63,447 nt of DNA from Murinocardiopsis flavida (GTDB lineage Bacteria > Actinomycetota > Actinomycetes > Streptosporangiales > Streptosporangiaceae), in contig NZ_PYGA01000035.1 of NCBI RefSeq assembly GCF_003014485.1, positions 1 to 63,447 of the forward strand, given 5' to 3'. The translations under genes were made by a program, and so were the position numbers. The notes beneath the pieces are model-generated. The model was not told where the DNA came from and ran no database searches. It saw nothing but the letters and a program-made list of their open reading frames with translations. This document shows, piece after piece, positions 1-7,218 of this stretch; position 1 is the first letter of the stretch, and each line of letters opens with the position of its first letter.

Positions 1-578
1 TCGTTGCCCCAGGCGCGGGTGGGGGTTTCGCCTTCCAGCCACAGGGCGGTGAAGGCGCGCCGGGCGCGGGAGATCAGCGAGTAGAAGCTGGACACGGGAA
101 GGCCGAGGGATTCGGCGGCCGCGGTGTAGTCGCCGTGGTCGTAGAGGGCGCGGATGAGTTCCTGGTTGCGGGGGGTGAGTGCGGCCCAGATCTGGTCGAG
201 GGCGAGGCGTTCCACGACGCGTTCTTCGGGGCTTCCGGTGGGGGTGGCGGCGAGCATCCAGTAGCGGTGGAACTGGGGTGCGGATCCGTGGGGGGTTTGG
301 CCGTGGGTGGAGCGGTGTTTGCGGGTGTGGGTGGTGATGGTGTTCCACCCGGCGCGGATGAGGTCCCAGTAGGCGGGGGGTTCGGTGGCGGTGTAGAGGT
401 GTTCGGCGATGGCCGACCACGCGGCGTCGCGGCGCTCCTCCCAGGGCACCGGGGTGGGGTAGCGGTACTGGGTGGCGGCGTAGTTGGCCAGGCGGGCGAG
501 GGCGCGGGCGGTGTAGCCGTGCCGCAGAGGCTGGTCCTCGGCGCGCGTCGTGGGGGTGTCGGGGGCGGTTTCGGGCAT
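1..578 (-). CDS. sigma-factor-like helix-turn-helix protein (partial, 3' end outside window)
   Basis: An open frame starts at ATG 578-576 and runs off the left edge with no stop, giving at least 192 residues. From about residue 135 it reads LTPRNQELIRALYDHGDYT, followed by an AAESLGLPVSSFYSLISRAR helix-turn-helix. This is the layout of sigma-70 region 4 or an ECF-like DNA-binding domain. No convincing region 2 is visible upstream, so it is a sigma-region-4-like regulator rather than a proven sigma factor. It is the last visible gene of a leftward set with the 96-aa protein, the RsbW-like ATPase and the 37-aa peptide. An anti-sigma-type ATPase upstream makes a sigma/anti-sigma relationship plausible, but that is inference. 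A GAGGAC ribosome-binding site precedes the start. Confidence 0.6.
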   Translation of the reverse strand, partial: MPETAPDTPTTRAEDQPLRHGYTARALARLANYAATQYRYPTPVPWEERRDAAWSAIAEHLYTATEPPAYWDLIRAGWNTITTHTRKHRSTHGQTPHGSAPQFHRYWMLAATPTGSPEERVVERLALDQIWAALTPRNQELIRALYDHGDYTAAAESLGLPVSSFYSLISRARRAFTALWLEGETPTRAWGN

Positions 579-685
579 GGGTGTGGTCCTCGTCGGGCCT
601 TGTGACGGGGCGCCCGGCCCCGCGTGGGAGGGGTAGAGGCGGGGCCGGGCGCGTCAGGGGCAGCCGGTCGTGCGCTCGGCGGGGG

Positions 686-976
686 TCAGCCGGTGGCGTG
701 GCCGGCGGGGGGTGGCGGCACGTGGAAGTAGCGCTTGGTGCGGTCGCGGCGGGGCAGGGCGGGACGCAGCCGCGGCAGGACGGGGTCGCGTTCGTCGGTG
801 TCGATCTGCTCCAGGCGCGTGCGCAGCCCGCGCAGGGTGTGCACGGTGACGGTGTTGGGGCCGCCGGTGCGGGGGCGCAGGCGGGTCGCGGTGTACATCC
901 GACCCGGATGAGGGCCGGTGATCAGCCAGGCATGACCCCACTCCCGCGAGAGCCGGGCCCGGGTCAGCGCTCCCAC
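686..976 (-). CDS. hypothetical protein, 96 aa
   Basis: The frame starts at GTG 976, two bases after the stop of the ATPase gene, so it is almost certainly cotranslated with it. The protein is Arg/Pro/His-rich and basic, with no recognisable domain, signal peptide or membrane segment. The N-terminal half carries a WGHAWLITGPHPGR stretch that looks folded, and the C-terminus is Pro-rich. I do not recognise a family. The only functional hint is position, between an RsbW-like kinase and a sigma-like regulator, so a role in the same regulatory cassette is inference. Confidence 0.5.
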   Translation of the reverse strand: MGALTRARLSREWGHAWLITGPHPGRMYTATRLRPRTGGPNTVTVHTLRGLRTRLEQIDTDERDPVLPRLRPALPRRDRTKRYFHVPPPPAGHATG

Positions 977-978
977 CG

Positions 979-1401
979 CTAGACCCCGGTATCCGTGCGG
1001 ATCTCGGCCCAGACCCGGGTGCCGCCGGTGTCGTTGTCCACGCCCCAGGTGTGGGCGACGGCGGCGACCAGGGCCAGGCCCCGCCCGGATTCGTCGGTCT
1101 CCGGTGCCGAACTCGGGCGGGGGGCGGGGACGGGACGGGGGCCGGCGTCGGTGACGGTGATGCGCACCCGGTCCTCATAGCGGGTCAGGGTCAGGGTGTA
1201 GGCGCCGCCGGGCCGCGCCGAGCACGAGTGCCGACAGGCATTGGTGGCGAGTTCGGACACGATGAGGGCGAGGTCGGCCGCGGTGTCGCCGGGCAGGCCG
1301 GAGGTAGTGGCGGCCCAGGTGCGGGCGGCGCCCACCTGGGCGGGGACAGCGGCGAAGACCGCGGTGTGCACGACGGCGAGGGTGGGGGCGGCGGTGCTCA
1401 T
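979..1401 (-). CDS. RsbW/AbaA-like ATP-binding anti-sigma regulator
   Basis: A 140-aa single-domain GHKL ATPase (HATPase_c). The N box is ALIVSELATNACRHS (about residues 45-60), the G1 box is VTDAGPRPVP, and the G2 region is DESGRGLALVAAVAHTWGV. Such proteins bind ATP and, in RsbW/SpoIIAB relatives, sequester or phosphorylate sigma/anti-anti-sigma partners. In streptomycetes they recur beside XRE/DUF5753 and DUF397 genes (the AbaA/WhiJ type of locus), which matches this neighbourhood. The ATG overlaps the TGA of the upstream 37-aa ORF (ATGA), so translation is coupled. Direct kinase targets cannot be read from the sequence. Confidence 0.85.
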   Translation of the reverse strand: MSTAAPTLAVVHTAVFAAVPAQVGAARTWAATTSGLPGDTAADLALIVSELATNACRHSCSARPGGAYTLTLTRYEDRVRITVTDAGPRPVPAPRPSSAPETDESGRGLALVAAVAHTWGVDNDTGGTRVWAEIRTDTGV

Positions 1402-1511
1402 GGCTGCACCGCCCCGGTCCGGCGGGGCAGGTAGGGGCGGATCCGGGAGGGGCGCCGACGCCGGGAATCCCGGACGCGGTGGGTCCCGGGGTGGTCGGTA
1501 GTGTTCGTCAT
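1398..1511 (-). CDS. small basic peptide, 37 aa
   Basis: ATG at 1511 has a good AGGAGAGG ribosome-binding site 4-5 nt upstream. The frame ends in a TGA that overlaps the ATG of the RsbW-like ATPase. The peptide is very basic, with an RDSRRRRPSRIRPYLPRR core, and has no family I recognise. The strong RBS and ATGA overlap support real translation. It may simply be a leader cistron that couples translation into the ATPase gene. It is the first cistron after the divergent promoter region. Confidence 0.55.
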   Translation of the reverse strand: MTNTTDHPGTHRVRDSRRRRPSRIRPYLPRRTGAVQP

Positions 1512-1585
1512 GGTTCCTCTCCTGGTCTGTCCAGGGTGGGGAGCAAGGCCCTGGCGGGTGTTGTGAGCATCCGCCAGGGCCGTTC

Positions 1586-1596
1586 TGCGTTTCGCA
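1586..1596. promoter_or_regulatory. candidate operator A (TGCGTTTCGCA)
   Basis: An inverted repeat TCTGCG-TTT-CGCAGA spans 1584-1598. Its 11-bp core TGCGTTTCGCA is the exact reverse complement of the core of operator B at 1679-1689. It sits 75 bp upstream of the 37-aa ORF start, in the promoter region of the leftward regulatory genes. The likely ligand is the adjacent XRE/DUF5753 regulator (inference). Confidence 0.55.
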
Positions 1597-1655
1597 GATA
1601 ATCGAACTTCACACCCGCACTTCAAGGTGCTGCACACTGTGAGTATCACATTCGA

Positions 1656-1669
1656 TGCACGCAAGTGCA
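1656..1669. promoter_or_regulatory. inverted repeat TGCAC-N4-GTGCA
   Basis: A short perfect inverted repeat with a GCAA spacer lies between operators A and B in the divergent promoter region. It could be a further regulatory site or part of a promoter. The arms are only 5 bp, so chance is not excluded. Confidence 0.3.
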
Positions 1670-1678
1670 ATACACATT

Positions 1679-1689
1679 TGCGAAACGCA
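1679..1689. promoter_or_regulatory. candidate operator B (TGCGAAACGCA)
   Basis: The inverted repeat TTGCG-AAA-CGCAA spans 1678-1690. The core equals operator A read on the other strand. It lies 48 bp before the start of the XRE/DUF5753 gene, where a repressor site would cover that gene's promoter. Confidence 0.55.
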
Positions 1690-1737
1690 AGTTAGAGATG
1701 CTTTGGAAGCCGCAGCACGAGATGCGAGGGTTGGGCC

Positions 1738-2580
1738 ATGACAACGCCAACGGTCAACAGGTGGCAGCTTGCGCGCACCTTGAAGAACTTGAGGGGGAAC
1801 ACGCCGCCCGCTGACGTGGCGAAAGCGCTGAAGACGACTGTCTCGACGGTTCACCGATGGGAGACGTCAGGCGAGGGTGGTTCGGTGCCTTCTCCTGGAG
1901 CCCTGGATCGGTTGCTCGATCTCTATCGCGTCCCACCGAGCGAGGCGGAGAGGATCACGGCGCTCCGCCGTAACGCCCGCAAGAACGCCTGGTGGAACCC
2001 ATATCGCGTTGAGCGCACCTATGGCATGTTCGTTGACCTTGAGTCAGCAGCGACTTCGATCGAGACGTACGAGAGCACCTTGATAGCCGGGTTGGCGCAG
2101 ACTCAGGACTACGCGCGTGCCGTAATCAGGGCCACCAACATTGATGGTGATGACGCTGACGTCGACCAAGAGGTAACTGTTCGCCTAGCGCGCCAGCAGG
2201 CGTGGAGCGAAAGTGACGGGGCCCGCTTGGGGATTGTGCTCGGGGAAGCGGCGGTTCGTCAGTGCGTCGGTGGCTCCGCTGTGATGCGCAAGCAACTTGA
2301 GCACTTGGCGGAGTTCTCACACCATCCGAAGGTCGAACTTCAAGTATTGCCGTACAGCGCCGGTGAGCACGCTGCGATCCACGCGGCCGGATTCGCAACT
2401 TTGAAGCTCACGAACGATGGTCTCGCTGTCGTCTACAGTGCCAGCCAAACAGGTAGCCTATTTCTGGACGATCCTCCCGTGGTCGAGAGGTATACGACCA
2501 TCTTCAACAAGCTTCGTATTGCCGCCTCGGGAGAAGGCGCATCGCGCGACCTGATCTCCTCCATCATGCGCGATCTGTAG
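1738..2580 (+). CDS. XRE-family regulator with DUF5753 domain (WhiJ-like)
   Basis: 280 aa. An N-terminal XRE helix-turn-helix lies at about residues 8-65 (PADVAKALKTTVSTVHRWET), followed by a DUF5753 effector region with the typical motifs ESTLIAGLAQTQDYARAV, VRLARQQ and VQVLPYSAG-like HPKVELQVLPYSAGEHAAIH. These regulators control development and antibiotic production in streptomycetes and pair with a small DUF397 protein, which follows 17 bp downstream. An RsbW-like partner is encoded divergently. Codon usage here has a lower GC third position than in the metabolic genes, hinting at a laterally moving cassette. The two palindromes upstream suggest autoregulation (inference). Confidence 0.9.
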   Translation: MTTPTVNRWQLARTLKNLRGNTPPADVAKALKTTVSTVHRWETSGEGGSVPSPGALDRLLDLYRVPPSEAERITALRRNARKNAWWNPYRVERTYGMFVDLESAATSIETYESTLIAGLAQTQDYARAVIRATNIDGDDADVDQEVTVRLARQQAWSESDGARLGIVLGEAAVRQCVGGSAVMRKQLEHLAEFSHHPKVELQVLPYSAGEHAAIHAAGFATLKLTNDGLAVVYSASQTGSLFLDDPPVVERYTTIFNKLRIAASGEGASRDLISSIMRDL

Positions 2581-2597
2581 TAAAGGACGTACACGAC

Positions 2598-2792
2598 ATG
2601 TCGGCAGACGGGCTCTCCGCCTCGGCGTGGAGCAAGAGCAGCTACAGCGCCAGCCAGAGCAACTGTGTTGAGGTTGCTATGCCGGGTGCCGTACTCGTTC
2701 GCGATACACGGAACAGGGAGCTTGGGCACATCGCGTTCACTCGCGCGGAGTGGGCCTCGTTCCTTGAGGACGTCAAGTCAGGTCTGCTGTAG
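2598..2792 (+). CDS. DUF397 domain protein
   Basis: 64 aa. Diagnostic motifs are WSKSSYSASQSNCVEVA near the N-terminus, AVLVRDTRNR in the middle and FTRAEWASFL at the C-terminus. DUF397 proteins are the small partners of XRE/DUF5753 regulators and in several streptomycete loci bind and antagonise them. The gene follows the regulator by 17 bp, so the two form one transcript that ends at the terminator at 2805-2838. Confidence 0.9.
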   Translation: MSADGLSASAWSKSSYSASQSNCVEVAMPGAVLVRDTRNRELGHIAFTRAEWASFLEDVKSGLL

Positions 2793-2804
2793 TCGCACCG
2801 CTCA

Positions 2805-2838
2805 GCCCTCGGACGGCCTACGTCCGAGGGCTTTTTGT
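2805..2838 (+). terminator. rho-independent terminator after the DUF397 gene
   Basis: A perfect 12-bp stem (2805-2816 with 2822-2833, arm AGCCCTCGGACG) and a 5-nt loop are followed by a T tract (2833-2837). This is a classical intrinsic terminator for the rightward pair. The opposing ADP-ribosylglycohydrolase gene ends just beyond, at 2859. Confidence 0.9.
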
Positions 2839-2858
2839 TGTCTCGATTCAGCCGAGGG

Positions 2859-4232
2859 TCACGACGTGGGGCGGGTGGGGATCAGGGCGAGGGTTCTGTC
2901 CGTGAGGGTGTCGAAGCTGATTCCGTCGAAGCCGGTGAGGGTGCTGGCGATCCGGTTGCGCAGCGGGGCGGTCCAGTAGTCGGGCAGCGCCTCCGCCCCC
3001 AGGAGGCCGCCCACGACCGAGCCGACCGTCGCCCCCGCCGAGTCGGTGTCCCACCCCGCCGAGACCACGGCGGTGATGGACGCGGTGAAGTCCCCCGCCC
3101 CGTGGACCAGCGCCGCAGCGATCGACGCCGCATTGTTGACCGCGTGCACCCAGTGCAGGTCCCCGTTCCGCTCATGCAGGTGGTCGAGGACCGTCTCGAA
3201 GTCCTTCTCGGCCCGCGCCAGCGCGACCGCGTCCCGCACCGCCGCCGCCAGCCGGGACCCGGGCGGGACCACGCGCAGCGCCCCCGCCAGCACCTCGTCA
3301 ACGGAGTCCGACACCGGCGCCATCGCGCACAGCGCCGCAGCGAACATCGCGCCGTAGACGCCATTGGCGGTGTGGCTGACCACGGCGTCGCGGTGGGCCA
3401 TCGCGGCGGCGCGCGCCGGGTCGCCCGGGCTCACCCACCCGTAGACATCGGCGCGGATCAGCGCGCCGATCCACTCGCGGAACGGGTTGCGCAGCTCCGC
3501 CGTCTCAGGCGGGGTCGCCCCGCTGAGGAGGTTGCGCATCGCGACCCGCTCGGCCGTGAAGATCCGGCCGGGAGGCAGCTCGTCCAGCCATATCTGCGCC
3601 ACGTCGTCGCTGGTGAAGTCCGCGCCGTGGCGTTCGAGGACGGCCAGCGCGAGCATCGGGAAGTTGAGGTCGTCGTCCTCGGGCGTGCCGTCGATGGTCT
3701 CCGCGAGGCTGTTCGACGCGCTGCGCCGGTTCCACGGCCAGCGCGCCGCCACCTCAGCGGGCAGCCCCTGGGCGGTGAACCAGCCGCGCACCGGCCAGTT
3801 CCCGGTGGCCTCGGCGATCTCCCTGATGCCCGCGCGCGGGATCTTCTCGACCGGCTTGCCGAGCACGCACCCGGCCGCCCGCCCGGTCCATGCGCCGCGC
3901 AGGCGCTCCGCGAGGTCGGGACCCGGTGTCGCGAGAGGGCCGGTCGGCCAGTCGGGGCAGGCGGCGACGATGTCCGGGAGGGCGGTGGGCTCGTCGGCTG
4001 CGAGCGGGGACGGGAGCGCCGCCAACTCGTCCATAAGCTCCTCCGCCAGGGCCCGGAGCGGGGGAGCGGCGGGCTCGGGCGAGGCGCCCGCCAGCGGCGG
4101 GGCGTCGTGGCCGCCGGCCGCGTGCCACCGCCGGGCCGCCGCCGCGACAGCGGCGGGGTCGCGCCCGTCCTGCGCGGCCTGCCGCAGCTCGTGTCCGATC
4201 AGGTCCTCGGGGTGGATCCAGGTGAGTCGCAT
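2859..4232 (-). CDS. ADP-ribosylglycohydrolase-family protein 1
   Basis: 457 aa from ATG 4232. The open frame extends far upstream, but only this start gives a sensible N-terminus. The first 105 residues are an extra N-terminal region. The ARH/DraG fold begins at about 108 with LRGAWTGRAAGCVLGKPVE, has an acidic metal motif PEDDDLNF (about 185-191) and ends with the second metal motif SAGWDTDSAGATVG. Family members hydrolyse N- or O-glycosidic bonds to ribose (ADP-ribosyl proteins, ADP-ribose derivatives) with two Mg or Mn ions. Both acidic motifs are intact, so activity is likely. It is the distal gene of the LacI/ABC cluster, 385 bp from its neighbour, so cotranscription is uncertain. The true substrate is unknown. 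Confidence 0.85.
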   Translation of the reverse strand: MRLTWIHPEDLIGHELRQAAQDGRDPAAVAAAARRWHAAGGHDAPPLAGASPEPAAPPLRALAEELMDELAALPSPLAADEPTALPDIVAACPDWPTGPLATPGPDLAERLRGAWTGRAAGCVLGKPVEKIPRAGIREIAEATGNWPVRGWFTAQGLPAEVAARWPWNRRSASNSLAETIDGTPEDDDLNFPMLALAVLERHGADFTSDDVAQIWLDELPPGRIFTAERVAMRNLLSGATPPETAELRNPFREWIGALIRADVYGWVSPGDPARAAAMAHRDAVVSHTANGVYGAMFAAALCAMAPVSDSVDEVLAGALRVVPPGSRLAAAVRDAVALARAEKDFETVLDHLHERNGDLHWVHAVNNAASIAAALVHGAGDFTASITAVVSAGWDTDSAGATVGSVVGGLLGAEALPDYWTAPLRNRIASTLTGFDGISFDTLTDRTLALIPTRPTS

Positions 4233-4617
4233 TGGAGTGTTCCCGTCTAGTGGTCGGGTGGGGGATGGATTGAGGTCTCGGGGCCTGGTGATCGCGCCGT
4301 CTGGGTGGGGCGTTGGTGTGCGGGGTGGTCTTCTCAGATCTCCCTGGCTAGAGCGGACATTGGCTGGCTGCGAGGCGGCTGCGAAGCAGCGACCGCCGAA
4401 GTACACCCTGAGTCGAAAAACCACGGATGGGCGGTCGCGGTCGGTCCCAGGTGGGGACATGAAATCCCGATCGATGGGCTCCTTGGCGCGGTTGACGATG
4501 CGGGTGCCGGTACCGCGGTGGCTGGGCGGGCGGGTTTCGTGTCCGGGCGCCCGCATCCCCCCGTCCGCGTCGCGATGCGTGTCTCCGTGTGGTCGACTGC
4601 GAATTGGGGCGGGTGGG
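4233..4617. other. intergenic spacer with degenerate repeat copy
   Basis: 385 bp with no supportable gene. It separates glycohydrolases 1 and 2. Positions 4366-4405 are a degenerate copy of the terminal repeat found at 7763-7804 (same order of GGCTGC, GCAGCGAC and GCCGAA blocks). A leftward promoter for glycohydrolase 1 may lie here, but I cannot pick one. Confidence 0.5.
4366..4405. repeat. degenerate copy of dispersed terminal repeat
   Basis: Forty bases align by eye with the right arm of the inverted repeat at 7763-7804. The shared landmarks are GGCTGC, AGCAGCGAC and GCCGAA in the same order, with roughly three quarters of positions equal. It indicates a dispersed intergenic repeat family. 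Confidence 0.45.
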
Positions 4618-5757
4618 CTACCCGGCCAGCTCCGCGAATGCGGCCTCGGCCGATTGGCGGGCGGCGCGGTCGGCCTCCCGGATCCGGACCGCGACGTCCG
4701 CAAGGGCCAGGCCAGGCGCCTCGATGTCGGTACGGCTCGCCTCCGCGATCTTGGTGCGCCATTCCTGGGGGACGCAGTCGCGCCCGCCCAACGCACCCGC
4801 GATCGCCCCGCCCATGCTCGCGATGGAGTCGGCGTCGCGGCCGTAGTTGACCCCGCCGAGGACGGTGTCGCGGTAGTCCCCGTTAGCGATAAGGAGGAAC
4901 GCCAGCGCCATCGGCAGCTCCTCGATGGCGTGCACCCGTGAGGGGCGCCGCGCGCCGAGTCCCTGGTCGCGGTAGGTGTCGGCCACCGTGTCGAAGGGAG
5001 CCATCGCGGCGCGCAGCTCCGCGGCGGTGCCCCGCCAACCCGTGATGCCGCGCGCCCGCTCGCACACCGCCTCGATGGCGGCGCGGGTGCCGTCCTTGGC
5101 GACCGCGAGCGCGGCCGCGACCACCGACTCCGGGTCGGCCCCGCTGCGCATCGCCTCGGCGACGGCCGCAGCGAACACCCCGGCGGCCTCGCGTCCGTAG
5201 CTGGACTGGTGGGCGCCCGCGAGGTCGACCGCCTCGGTGTAGGCGGCGTGCGGGTCGCCGGCGTTCACCACGCCCACCGGCGCCATGTACATGGCGGCGC
5301 CGCAGTTCACGATGTTGCCGACCCCGGCCTCGCGCGGGTCGACGTGGCCGTAGTGCAACCGCGCCACAAGCCACTTCTCCGCGAGGAACACCCGCTGCAA
5401 CAGCAGCGCCTCGTCCTCCAGCTCCGGCACCCAGTGCCGCTCGCCGATCATCTCGGGCACCAGGTACTCGGCGGCGGCGTAGGCGTCGAGGTGCCGCCCG
5501 GCCTTGACGTAGACGCGCACCAGCGCCTGCGTCATGAGGGTGTCGTCGGTGATGTTGCCGTCGCCCTTGTGGTACGGCGCAATGGGGCGGGCGGTGCGCC
5601 AGTCGGGGTTGTACGGGCCGACGATGCCCTCGACGTCGCCGCCGTAGCGCTGGTGGATCTGCGCGACGGTCCAGCCCTCGGTCGCGCCGCCGAGCGCGTC
5701 GCCGACAGCGGCCCCTGCGATCACGCCGACGGCCTTGTCCTGGAGTCGGGTCAGCAT
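4618..5757 (-). CDS. ADP-ribosylglycohydrolase-family protein 2
   Basis: 379 aa. ATG 5757 is chosen because GGAG lies 8 nt upstream and the fold starts immediately (AVGVIAGAAVGDALGGATEGW, residues 9-29). The first metal motif is the canonical ITDDTLM (69-75). The second, near residue 325, is NYGRDADSIASMGGAIAGAL. It is a complete single-domain ARH/DraG hydrolase of normal length with every expected metal ligand, so it is probably the most conventional enzyme of the four. It is expected to be cytoplasmic (no signal peptide) and to act on a ribosyl or ADP-ribosyl substrate. The upstream spacer carries 41-bp tandem repeats. Confidence 0.9.
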   Translation of the reverse strand: MLTRLQDKAVGVIAGAAVGDALGGATEGWTVAQIHQRYGGDVEGIVGPYNPDWRTARPIAPYHKGDGNITDDTLMTQALVRVYVKAGRHLDAYAAAEYLVPEMIGERHWVPELEDEALLLQRVFLAEKWLVARLHYGHVDPREAGVGNIVNCGAAMYMAPVGVVNAGDPHAAYTEAVDLAGAHQSSYGREAAGVFAAAVAEAMRSGADPESVVAAALAVAKDGTRAAIEAVCERARGITGWRGTAAELRAAMAPFDTVADTYRDQGLGARRPSRVHAIEELPMALAFLLIANGDYRDTVLGGVNYGRDADSIASMGGAIAGALGGRDCVPQEWRTKIAEASRTDIEAPGLALADVAVRIREADRAARQSAEAAFAELAG

Positions 5758-5840
5758 TCGATGGCTCCTTCGTTGGGTGCGGCACGGGTACGCGCCGCGC
5801 AATCGTGTTGTTCTTGAGCGGGTGCCGGTGGCTTTCGGCG

Positions 5841-5993
5841 TGTCCCGGCGAGCCCTCCGCGGATGTCGGTGGTTCTGAGCGAGCCCCGGCGGTCCCTCCG
5901 CGGATACGGGTGGCTGCTGGCGGGTTCCGGTGGTTCCTCCGGCGGGTGTCGGTGGCCTTCAGTGTGTTCCGGCGGTCCCGCTGCGGATGCCGG
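5841..5993. repeat. 41-bp imperfect tandem repeats
   Basis: Units begin at 5841, 5882, 5923 and 5964 (last one partial) with an exact 41-nt period. Each carries a CCGGCGG-like block, then CCTCCGCGGAT and then a GGTGG block. The last unit and a half overlap the 3' end of glycohydrolase 3, whose stop is at 5959. The array is of replication-slippage type. Confidence 0.7.
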
Positions 5994-7218
5994 ACGCCAC
6001 GGTGTCGGCGACGTCCATCAGGTCGGTTCCGGCCAGCTCCGGCAGGCAGCACCCCGCGAGCACGCCGACGCGCTCGCGCCATGCCGGTGCGAGGGCCGCG
6101 TATCCGCCCAGGGCTCCGGTCAGCGCCCCCGCGAGAGCAGGGGCGGAGTCCGCGAGAGCGGCGAGGCAGGCCGCCGCGCTCACCGCGGGGGCGAGCGCGC
6201 CGTCGGCGGCCGCCGCGAGGGCGAACGCCGCGGGCACCGTCGCCGACGCCGCCGTGCCGTAGGAGTAGACGTGGTCGCAGCAGACGTCCTCCAGCGCGGG
6301 CAGCAGCCCGAACGGGTCGACGCCGGACGCCGCCCGCGCACGCTCCCAGAGTCCGGTGTCGCCCGCGGCAAGCCCGGCGACGGCGGCGCTGACCTCGGCT
6401 CCGGCAGCGCTCTCCTCACCCCCGGCGGCACTCACCTCAGCCCCGGCGGTGCTCTCCTCACCCCCGGCGATGCGATTGCGGTCCGTTCCCGTGCCGCTTC
6501 CCGGGGCCGCGCCCGCGCCGCCGCCGAGTGCAGCGGCCAGGGCCTCGTCCGCGACCGCCCGGATGGCGCTGCCGTCCGGCAGGCGGGCCAGCCCGGCACC
6601 CAGCGCCTCGGCGGTCGTACCGCCGCCGCCCGCCACGGCCACCGCCGCCGCCATGGCGCGTGCCGCGCTCACGCCGTCGCCGGAGTTGGTGACCTCGGCG
6701 TCGACCGCCGCCCGCTCGGCCGCGCGATCGGGGTCGCCCGGGTGGGCGGCGCCGAACGCCACCGCGCGCACCGCTGCGGCGTCGTCGAAGTGGTGCGGAT
6801 TGTCGTGTCCGCTGTGCGGCGGGCGTTTGCCGAGCGCGAGGTTGTCCAACGCCGACCGCACGGAGATGCGGGCGCGCAGGTCGGTCCGGTCGAGGAGGGC
6901 GGTGAACGCGTCGGTGCGGTCGGTGTCGATGCCGAGCGCGGTCCAGACGAGCCATTCGGCGTCGTCCGACGGGCCCATAGCGAGCGGCGCCACCGGCTGG
7001 TTCAGCGCGAACGGCACGGGCAGGGACGTCACCCGGTGCTCTTCGGCGAACAGGTCGAGTTCCCGGCCCAGCCGCCGGGTCCACGGCGCGAGCAGCCCGA
7101 ACCGGTGCCGCGCCGACGGCCATCCAGCGGCGTCGCCGATGGCGGTCCCGGCGAACGCGCCCCGGATCCGGTCGGCGGCAGGATGCCGCTCCCCGCGCGG
7201 TTCTTCCCCCGTTGTCAC
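5959..7218 (-). CDS. ADP-ribosylglycohydrolase-family protein 3, degenerate metal site
   Basis: 419 aa from ATG 7218. The fold starts IRGAFAGTAIGDAAGWPSAR (about 18-37), and the first acidic motif is weakened to GPSDDAEW. Where paralogues 2 and 4 have GRDADT or GRDADS near the C-terminus, this protein reads ALADSAPALAGALTGALGG, so the first Asp of the DxD(T/S) pair is lost. It ends DLMDVADTV, matching the DVADLL tail of protein 4, which supports shared descent. An Ala/Gly-rich insert contains an internal duplication (GGEES-AGAEVSAA twice, about residues 250-285). It may be inactive, regulatory, or specific for another substrate. No signal peptide is seen. Confidence 0.75.
   Translation of the reverse strand: MTTGEEPRGERHPAADRIRGAFAGTAIGDAAGWPSARHRFGLLAPWTRRLGRELDLFAEEHRVTSLPVPFALNQPVAPLAMGPSDDAEWLVWTALGIDTDRTDAFTALLDRTDLRARISVRSALDNLALGKRPPHSGHDNPHHFDDAAAVRAVAFGAAHPGDPDRAAERAAVDAEVTNSGDGVSAARAMAAAVAVAGGGGTTAEALGAGLARLPDGSAIRAVADEALAAALGGGAGAAPGSGTGTDRNRIAGGEESTAGAEVSAAGGEESAAGAEVSAAVAGLAAGDTGLWERARAASGVDPFGLLPALEDVCCDHVYSYGTAASATVPAAFALAAAADGALAPAVSAAACLAALADSAPALAGALTGALGGYAALAPAWRERVGVLAGCCLPELAGTDLMDVADTVASGIRSGTAGTH

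Noticed and set aside
2598-2792. Reading the XRE/DUF397 pair as a conventional toxin-antitoxin module
   Set aside because: DUF397 has no known toxic activity here, and the pair fits the regulator-antagonist model better. I keep toxin-antitoxin only as an untested alternative.
2835-4250. 471-aa plus-strand open frame across ADP-ribosylglycohydrolase 1
   Set aside because: It is antisense to a gene with intact family motifs. Its translation is Arg/Gly/Ala/Val/Asp-rich without domains, which is typical shadow coding in high-GC DNA.
4233-4796. N-terminal extension of ADP-ribosylglycohydrolase 1 up to 4796
   Set aside because: The open frame continues upstream but overlaps ADP-ribosylglycohydrolase 2 and gives an Arg/Pro-rich peptide. 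ATG 4232 is the sensible start.
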